The notes beneath the pieces were generated by a model. It was not told the DNA's origin. It made no database searches and saw only the letters and a program-made list of their open reading frames with translations. A stretch of 64,000 nucleotides of DNA from Erpobdella octoculata (lineage: Eukaryota > Annelida > Clitellata > Hirudinida > Erpobdellidae), in NCBI GenBank assembly GCA_963978895.1, contig OZ022246.1, positions 11,072,820 through 11,136,819 on the forward strand, in the 5' to 3' direction. Of this stretch, positions 52,126 to 64,000 are shown piece after piece. Made by a program: the position numbers and the translations under genes. Within the stretch, counting starts at the first letter, position 1; each line of letters begins with the position of its first letter.

Positions 52126-53609
52126 GTTTATCAATAGGAAGTTGATCGTCAAATCAGTGATTTTACATCATTACCCCCTTCTTAATTCTGTTCGTCCCGA
52201 GCAGCATAGTCGCTTTTGAGAAATGCGACTCGGCCACAAACACCAAAATCCCTTCATCAAACTGTTATTTGATTTTACAATGACTCTTAGTCTATCTGAT
52301 CTAGAATCCTCTGTGGATTCATCTGATATAGAACTCTCGGTACCGTTCTCTGTTCTTGGCTCATCTTTTTCAGAGTTTTTGCTTGCTGCATTGCTATTGT
52401 TGTTTTGAAGAAATTCATCGCCGTCATGTTTGTTTTCTTCCAAGCTACAAACGAACGTTTTCATTTCACATTCCAGCTCGGCCTTTCGTCGGTGTCAACT
52501 TTCGTATCGTCCAGCGGATCTTTCTTCAAATTATGGCTATCGTCTCTCAAATCAGTGTCTTCTTTTTTTGTCAAGTTAACTTTGACGTATTTCTCCATTG
52601 GAGTTTCGTCCGTTTCTAATACCTCGGTTGCTTCATCCGAGTCAGTTTCGTCACTAAAATCTGACCCTGAATATTCGGTGCCGTCGTCTGTTACGGAGGC
52701 TTCCGTTTCAGAACCGTCGCTGTATGGGTAAAAGAAAAGCCATAGTTGTTATTGCCATTATTATAATCCTCATCGTTTTGCATTTTGTTTTCAACATTGT
52801 TTTCATCTTCTTTAGTTTTGTTGTTGACGCCCAAACCGACTGTATCATTGTCACCATCTTTGCCAGGCTCGTCATCACCATCTTTGCATGGTTCATCTTG
52901 AACATCTTTGCAAGGTTCCTTATCATGACCGTCTTTGACAGGCTCATCATCATGACCCACCTGACTTGTGCAGTCTGTGCGGCCGTCATCCGTCACATGC
53001 TCTGAGACACAGCTGGTGGACTCCAGTTCAAATTGGGTTTCGCCGCAGCAACCCACATCACCAGCAACTCGCTGGTCCAGAACCGTGTCCACCACTGCCT
53101 CAGCCAGCCCTGCGACCAAACTCTCAACAGTTGTACCGGCTGCTGCTACTTTGTTTTCGTGGCCAAGAATCATTTCTTCTCCTGTCTTCCACTGTGCTGT
53201 CATGTTTTCTCTCGCTTGTTGTCTTTCTTTTTCCAGCAATTTGTTTTTTAATTTTCTCCGCTTAACCACAGCTTCCTCGTCAATATCGAACAAATATTCA
53301 TCGTCGTCAGGCCCATAGCCTTCATTCACTAACGCGGCTAAGAGGCGTTCCATAAGTTCGTCTTTTTTACCTGTATCGCTCAGGCCACGTTTCTCCAGCT
53401 CGTCTTTCATTTCACTTGCCCAAAGCTCATCCAATGATTTCAAAACCATTCTTGTATCCCAATTCTGACACCAATGTTACGATATCACCAAATCGATACT
53501 GGGCTCAATAGAATGGTTTTGCAGTTTATTGGAAAATTATTTATGAAGCTTAATAAATCCTATTAATCTCTATCAATGGGAAACTGATCATAAAATCATT
53601 GATTTTACA
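52126..53609 (-). mobile_element. Short LTR retrotransposon lacking pol
   Basis: Read on the minus strand: 5' LTR 53609-53475 (starts TGTAAAATCAATGATTTTAT, ends GTAACA, 135 bp), a primer-binding-site-like TTGGTGTCAGAATTGGG at once after it, a gag-like frame from 53449, a purine tract AAGAAGGGGGTAATGA at about 52183-52168, then a 3' LTR start TGTAAAATCACTGATTTGAC (52167 to about 52126), cut off by (TA)n. The LTR starts have visibly diverged. There is no protease, RT or integrase, so it is a non-autonomous or internally deleted element. Confidence 0.78.
52691..53449 (-). CDS. SAP-motif, acid-rich protein of the LTR element (gag position)
   Basis: A 252-aa frame starts 26 nt after the LTR/PBS junction with MVLKSLDELWASEMKDELEK and RGLSDTGKKDELMERLL. 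The latter is a clear SAP motif, a helix-extended-helix DNA-binding fold, at residues 10-45. A basic patch (VVKRRKLKNKLLEKERQQ) follows, then an acidic tail with a (D/E)PCKDGDDEPGKDGD-type repeat. A splice-like TTTTACCCATACAG near 52730 would link it to a further acidic stretch (SDGSETEASVTDDGTEYSG), and a frame change to another ending GRTELRRG at 52171. No zinc knuckle is seen. The function in the element is unknown. Confidence 0.6.
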   Translation of the reverse strand: MVLKSLDELWASEMKDELEKRGLSDTGKKDELMERLLAALVNEGYGPDDDEYLFDIDEEAVVKRRKLKNKLLEKERQQARENMTAQWKTGEEMILGHENKVAAAGTTVESLVAGLAEAVVDTVLDQRVAGDVGCCGETQFELESTSCVSEHVTDDGRTDCTSQVGHDDEPVKDGHDKEPCKDVQDEPCKDGDDEPGKDGDNDTVGLGVNNKTKEDENNVENKMQNDEDYNNGNNNYGFSFTHTATVLKRKPP

Positions 53610-53651
<42 letters not shown>

Positions 53652-54285
53652 TAATGACGAGTACTTAAGTACATATGTACTTAAGTACGCACTTAAGTAC
53701 AGTAGGTGTACTTGAGTACTTGTTCTTAAGTCCTTGCGCGAATGTGTACTTAGTACTTGTACTTAAGTACATTTTTAGTGTACTTCTTAAGTAAGTACAT
53801 TTCAAAAGTAGCTAAGTACTTTTTTTTTAAATGCTTAATTTTTATTTTTAAAACGAATTATTTAAATTATTTATAATTTGTAAACCTAAAAATGAGTGTT
53901 TATGTAACAGATTCTACGCTCGAGCATTTTCTGTTGTCGAGGTTATGCTTTGTCATTCTAGTTTTTACATTAGTGTCAGTGTTTCTTACAAGATGGTCGA
54001 TATATTGTAACGTACCTATAACTGCAAAGTTAGTCAAGTTTTCCCTTTAGTTGTGAGGACTTATTTCAGTGAAATAATTTCTGATGATGGAGAATGGAGA
54101 TTATTTCAGATTATATAAAAGTTCTTTGCCGTCTTTGCAAGCCTAAAAGGAATGCCATTCGCGGTCAATACAAAGCTCCTTCGAATTTCACCAAGCATAT
54201 TCAAGTACGTTAAGAATGAGAATTTTGATAATTTGTAGACTAAAAACTTTAAATTTTGAATTATTTGGTTTTATAGAGCTCATGG

Positions 54286-55954
54286 CAGCCCCGCAACTAC
54301 GGGGGGCGAGGGGGGGCAAAGCCCCCTATAAGATATTTCGCCCCCCCTGGAAAATTTTAAGATATGTAGTTTTTTGAAATTTATAAACCTGTTAACCGTT
54401 ACACAAGTAAATAGATGGATAAAACAGCGTATTTCGCCCCCCCAATTCTAAGATATGTACTTACTTTTTCGAACTTTATAAACCTGTTAACCGTTATATA
54501 AGCTCATAACTAGATAAGGCATCGGATTTCGCCCCCCTCCTGAAAAATTCTAAGACATGTAATGTTTTGAACTTTATAAGCCCGTAAACCGTTATAAAAG
54601 TTCATAACTGGATAAGGCAGCTGATTTCGCCCCCCCCCCAAGTTCAAGATATGTACCTATTTTTTCGAACCTGTATACAAGTTCATAGCTCGATAATAAG
54701 GCAGCGGATTTCACCCCATCTGAAAAATTCTAAGACATGTACTTTTTTGAACTTTATAAACCCGTTATGTAGCTGGATAAAACAGCGTATTTCCCCCCCC
54801 CCTCCATTCTAAGATATGTACCTACTTTTTCGAACTTTATAAACCTGTAAACTGTTATAAAAGTTCATAACTGGATAAGGCAGCGGATTTCGCCCCCCCC
54901 CCAAATTCTATGATATGTACCTACTTTTTAAAACCTGTTAACCATTATACAAGTTCATAACTGGATAAGGCAGCAGATTTCGCCACCCCCCAAATTCTAA
55001 GATTCGTATCTATTCTTTCGAACCTGTATACAAGTTCATAGCTCGATAAGGCAGCGAATTTCGCCCCCTCCCTAAAAAATTCTAAGACATGTACTTTTTT
55101 GAACTTTATAAACCTGTTATGTAGTGTTTAGCTAGATAAGGCAGCGTATTTCGCCCTCCCCCCTTACTGAAAAATTCTGTTATGTACATTTTTGAACTTT
55201 ATAAGCCTGTAAACCGTTATTCTGGTACATAGCTGGCTAAAGCAGCGTATTCAGGAATAGTCACAAAATTGGGAATGTTGGGTATCTATCAACACACCTG
55301 CAATATAGTGTATTTTGTATCCAATGCGGTTAACTTATTAACTTTTTCTCACGGCCCACTTAAATTTGAAAAAAATCTAAAACTTTTTAAAACCTTTCTT
55401 TAATTTTTCCTCCAAAAAACTGATGGGGTTAGTCGGAGCTGCTTTTTCAAAATATTTTTAAAGCCACTTTTTTATTTTTTCTGTATAAAAACTGATAGCT
55501 GATGACCGGGAGAGGGGGTTATCTGGAAGTAGTTTATCCATACATGTTAAACCACTTCAGGGGGCCCACTAGTTGGCCTATCCAACCTCAAAAACCTAAA
55601 ATATCAGAATAGAAGCTTGAAGTGTACCTATATAAAATTACAGATTGTGTTTAAATTACAAAACAAAACAGAAAATTAATTCTGTAATGCAAAGATTTAC
55701 GATAAATATTGATTATTTTTATTTATTGCATTTTTTGTCATTTTATTTTTATAAACTATTCCAGCAAATTCAAAATGAAGTCATAAAAATAATAAACAAT
55801 ATGGGTGTTGCTGATGCACCTTGGTTTTACATATAATATTTACATTGTCTTTTCAACTCCCGATATAATTTTAGTGGTTTTTTGGCCATTTTCATTTCGC
55901 CCCCCTTTAAAGATAGCTCGCCCCTCCAGAGCATGACGTCTAGTTGCGGGGCTG
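54286..55954. mobile_element. Nested non-autonomous hAT (1,669 bp)
   Basis: Ends CAGCCCCGCAACTACG and, inverted, CAGCCCCGCAACTAGACG, with an exact 8-bp duplication GCTCATGG at 54278-54285 and 55955-55962. The left half is made of about ten copies of a ~95-bp unit. No coding capacity was found; the frame at 55645 has no recognised motif. Confidence 0.95.
54350..55260. repeat. ~95-bp tandem repeat, about ten copies
   Basis: Unit: C-rich TTTCGCCCCCCC, AAATTCTAAGATATGTACCT, TTTTTCGAACTTTATAAACC, GTTAACCGTTATACAAGTTC, ATAACTGGATAAGGCAGCGG. GAACTTTATAA anchors occur near 54474, 54573, 54750, 54833, 55105 and 55195. Copies differ by 5-20% and by poly-C length. Confidence 0.92.
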
Positions 55955-56638
55955 GCTCATGGTAAAAACCACATTGACTCAATGCACGTGCAAAGCATGC
56001 AGGTCAATTGAAGGGCGTCTGGAAATGTTAATAGCCCTAGTTCATATGCAAGCAAATACGGTTAGACAAAATGTCAGAAAACCATGTTGTGACTTATAAT
56101 GGGAACAATTTTGTAAAAGCATTTAAAGAGTATGCTGAATCAAGCATATTAGAGTTGGAACCATCAGAGAGCAAATACAGTGATCCTGGGACATCGAATA
56201 CGAGACTAGTCATCTACAGATATCCCGCTGTGTCACACCCATACTTTAAGGTTCGCTGGCTGCCATTGACACATTGTAAGATGGCTGAAAAACTGTTCGT
56301 AGTTGAAGTCAATCGTATGAATGAAACAAATACTTTTCCAGAAGCAGAGGTTGTGACAGCATGAAGTGGCGATTTCTATGGGTTTTATGAACCAGGTTCA
56401 GAAAGTAATGATTCAACTCAAAAAGACATTTTGGTGATTTTTCTTAATAAATATTTGGTTTTATGCTGATCAATAAAAATTTTCAAGGTACTTGAGTACT
56501 TGTACTTATAAGTACAATTTAAAAAACTGTTCTTGTACTTAAGTACAAGATAAATAAAGTACTTGTACTTAAAGTACATTTAACACAGAGTACTTAGTAC
56601 TTATACTTAAATACATTTTCTGAGTACTTACGTCAACA

Positions 56639-61695
<5,057 letters not shown>

Positions 61696-62886
61696 TCAAA
61701 CGTCTTTGCCATCAAAAAGATCATAAAACATGATTTGAAAGAACAATTCGCATATCTTTTGTTTCTTCTGCACGTTTATATGGATTAAATTTGATGGCGG
61801 TTTGTATTTGCTTATCAAACAATCTTCATAAAAACCAGTTTTTGGTTCAAAAGTTCTCAAAGAAAAACCGAAAAAATTATTGGCAGGCCAAATGATTTTG
61901 CACGAAATGTCAACATAGATAACTAACCTTTTCATAACGTCGATGCTCTGATCGAAAAGTATGAAAATTACGGGATTGACGGCTGCATTCGACCAAGCGA
62001 GGAATGTGAGAAGTTTGTAGATCTTGCTGGGTTGTTGAAACTTCGGGTCGATCAGGGTTAGAATGAAGAGGGGATACCAGCTGAGAATGAAAACGATTAC
62101 CGTAGCAATGAGCACTCGACATCTGGAGAGAGCGCGCCGTAAAATCAATCTCGAAGCTGTATCAATTTGGTTCTCTAGATTTCTTGGACCTACGATAACG
62201 GAAGCTCGTGATGAAGACTTTTGCTGCTGGCTGGAGTGGTTTTGTACGTGTCGGTGGAAATAGACCAAGTAATAAACAGCACCAGCCAGGGATAAAGTGG
62301 TTATGACGATCCACATGGTCTGAGCTACGTAGCTCTTTATCGTTCCGTAAACGAATATGCAATTTCCTATGAGGTCGTTGTAATTCAAATCACCGCCGAT
62401 GATCGTGGGACCGAGATGTATGATGAGACTAGTGGCGTACACCATGAGGATGCCGAAGGCAACGCAGCAAATGCTACTGCTCTCGTGGTGCTCAGACCCG
62501 GTGTATTTTTCACTGAAAATGTAAGCTTCGCAGCAAACCATGGCCACGATGTTGAAACCAGAAGCAGTGACCACGATCACGTAAGACCCACCGAGCGCAG
62601 CACAAAAGCCCGGGGCAACGTCCCACAAAAGGCTGACAGCAAACGGAATGCAGTAGAGACATCTGACGCTGTCCAGAATGCAGCCGTGAATGACGAAAGC
62701 GCTGGCGGTCCTGCGCAGGTGACGGCTGGAGAGAATGCAGAGGACGACTAGCATGTTAGAAAAGAGGCCGGCAGATGCGATGCAAAGTAAAAAGATTGCT
62801 TCGTTGTAGTTTTCCGATGATGTCGTTTCCAACTCGTCTGTGTTTTCCTCCGGGAGATGCGATGTCGTCCGTGTTGGAATAGGCAT
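61696..62886 (-). CDS. Orphan class A (rhodopsin-type) GPCR, 396 aa
   Basis: A seven-helix plasma-membrane receptor coded by one open frame. TM1 about 29-51 with GLFSNMLVV (Asn1.50), TM2 62-88 (ILDSVRCLYCIPFAV), TM3 95-124 starting with the conserved Cys95, TM4 139-160, loop-2 Cys176, TM5 189-211, TM6 257-279 (FILSWYPLFI), TM7 290-312 with NAAVNPVIFILF. The DRY box is replaced by C-E-A-Y (119-122) and NPxxY by NPVIF. CWxP is reduced to SWYP. The N-terminus is short and hydrophilic with no signal peptide. I cannot assign a ligand class. An acceptor-like TTTGCTTCCGCAG lies 24 nt before the ATG, so an upstream 5'-UTR exon is likely; an out-of-frame ATG (CAGATGAG) precedes the chosen start. Confidence 0.88.
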   Translation of the reverse strand: MPIPTRTTSHLPEENTDELETTSSENYNEAIFLLCIASAGLFSNMLVVLCILSSRHLRRTASAFVIHGCILDSVRCLYCIPFAVSLLWDVAPGFCAALGGSYVIVVTASGFNIVAMVCCEAYIFSEKYTGSEHHESSSICCVAFGILMVYATSLIIHLGPTIIGGDLNYNDLIGNCIFVYGTIKSYVAQTMWIVITTLSLAGAVYYLVYFHRHVQNHSSQQQKSSSRASVIVGPRNLENQIDTASRLILRRALSRCRVLIATVIVFILSWYPLFILTLIDPKFQQPSKIYKLLTFLAWSNAAVNPVIFILFDQSIDVMKRLVIYVDISCKIIWPANNFFGFSLRTFEPKTGFYEDCLISKYKPPSNLIHINVQKKQKICELFFQIMFYDLFDGKDV

Positions 62887-63338
62887 GAGTGATTCTCATC
62901 TGAACTCTGCGGAAGCAAAGATGAAATATTAAGGACCACGTGGTTGTGGACCACATGACCACATGACTACATGACCACATGTGACTTATTACACGGAACT
63001 GAAAGCAATCAATCTTGATCGCGTTACACGCTTCGATGAGACGGGCTCATTCCACCGCTGCGTTTAACCGTTCAACCCAAAAAATTCGCAGGGAGACATC
63101 AAAATTTTATTTTACATTATACGTCCGTGCATTGAAAACAAAATTTTTTATGGAATTATTTTAGTATCTATTTCAAAAATCGATGACATGTGATTTTTTG
63201 TTTAAATGTAATGTTAAAAACAAGAAATAGTTTAATTTTTTTACCACGTTTTTGTTAACTAAAAGAAGAAAATAATTTTTGTCTGGGCTGTATGAGAAAT
63301 GTCTTGATGAAGCCATGCATTAATTGTGGACATTAGTT
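62887..63338. other. 5' flank of the GPCR gene
   Basis: Presumed 5'-UTR exon/intron and promoter region. A short ACCACATG-type repeat (62938-62985: ACCACATGACCACATGACT) is the only structure seen. Confidence 0.4.
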
Positions 63339-63340
63339 TA

Positions 63341-63495
63341 ACGAACAAGCCATAATTTTTTAAAAGCTGAAACGTGGGGCGCCTTTTATATTTATATTCA
63401 AAAAAGCGGGTCTATCCTGTTTAAAAGTTAGCAGATAGTTAGTTTGAGTAAAAGGCGCCCCACGTTTTAAGTTTTAAAAATTATGGCTTGTTCGT
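63341..63495. mobile_element. Palindromic MITE (155 bp)
   Basis: Arms ACGAACAAGCCATAATTTTT and AACGTGGGGCGCCTTTTA are inverted on the right (AAAAGGCGCCCCACGTTTTA, AATTATGGCTTGTTCGT). They are separated by about 55 bp and flanked by TA at 63339-63340 and 63496-63497. The near-perfect hairpin suggests a recent, Tc1/mariner-like MITE. Confidence 0.85.
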
Positions 63496-63497
63496 TA

Positions 63498-64000
63498 TAC
63501 TTTCTTTCGCGTTTATATCCAAAGACTCTTATAAATTGGACGCAAAATATTAAAAAATAAAAAAACGTATCAACGGCTCTTGAAAGCCAAAAGATAGGTA
63601 TTTAAATGATGTCAAGCAGGGACGTCATTTCTGCAACACTTTAAGAGACAACATGTTGAAGAGGTTCAAATTTTTATCACAGTACTAAACATTTCCTGTC
63701 AAAAAAACTAATGACTGGGGGACAGTGAAAGATTCTTTTCCCACCATTTTGTTCTAAAACCTTCTACACTTTTCTTATAAAAACAACTAATGAATGGAAA
63801 CGTAGTCGGAGGTTGGCGTAGCTAGGAATTTTAAAATTGGAGAGCTTTGGATATTTTGACCACATACAATTGCACGTTCCAGCAATGCCTCCTGACTCTT
63901 CCGAAATGATGTCCTTAATGTCAAGAAGGCTTAATGAATATAAAATTAGGTTTTCAAAAGTGTATAACTCCGACAATTTTCTGCAAAACAAGTGGTTCGC
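63498..64000. other. Intergenic sequence with decayed dispersed repeat
   Basis: A GGGACGTCATTTCTGCA phrase at 63629 and AACTAATGACTGGGGGACAG at 63702 belong to the degenerate GGCGTCATTT family. No gene was recognised. Confidence 0.45.

Noticed and set aside
52708..53318. Several plus- and minus-strand frames overlapping the SAP protein
   Set aside because: Shadows of the acidic, repeat-bearing gag-like frame; they lack their own motifs.
54350..55260. Possible satellite/centromere-like array
   Set aside because: The repeats are confined within the TIRs of a hAT insertion with a target duplication, so they belong to the element.

Overview
The window is nuclear DNA of an AT-rich, repeat-loaded metazoan, most probably a non-vertebrate. 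The reasons are small exons separated by GT-AG introns, animal-type genes (TPCN1, LENG1, COPS6, an SLC6 transporter, a rhodopsin-type GPCR), and abundant LINE, SINE, Helitron and hAT debris with very long (TA)n tracts. I cannot name the species from the sequence alone.

Gene layout. The last exons of an unidentified plus-strand gene (1-271) converge on a two-pore channel gene, TPCN1-like, on the minus strand (423-7494, about 25 small exons, with the reading phase chaining between 7494 and 1214). Plus-strand genes follow: an unrecognised 241-aa coiled-coil protein (17498-23750, 7 exons), LENG1 (26406-29456, 7 exons) and COPS6/CSN6 (33072-38120, 10 exons). On the minus strand lie an SLC6 neurotransmitter-type symporter (39798-45653, 12 firm exons and one tentative) and an intron-poor orphan GPCR (61696-62886). 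These are ordinary, unlinked housekeeping and signalling genes. I see no operon or pathway logic among them.

Repeat layout. 7600-15170 is a stack of LINE fragments cut by later insertions. One is a foldback-like element (11320-14510) whose arms are inverted minisatellites. Inside it sit a hAT-like MITE and a complete non-autonomous Helitron with a 700-bp (TATATATG)n array. 31100-32640 holds a hAT MITE inserted in a mariner-type MITE, followed by a Helitron tail. 46900-52000 carries a hAT transposase fossil, a LINE tail, a second Helitron family with ~150-bp tandem repeats, and a dead Helitron helicase interrupted by a SINE. 52126-60065 is an almost continuous chain of mobile elements separated by (TA)n: an LTR element whose gag-position ORF starts with a SAP motif, a hAT inside a hAT, a palindromic hAT-like element containing a SINE, and a composite of two opposed Helitrons.

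The most interesting signal is the Helitron family. At least seven tails carry a CCCGG/CCGGG hairpin and most end in CTAG. They are preceded by a G/C-rich 18-bp minisatellite in an otherwise AT-rich region. Two loci 46 kb apart share the same composite junction. No CRISPR array, functional tRNA or rRNA was recognised. I found no wholly new gene system; the novelty is in element architecture and in a few unassigned genes.
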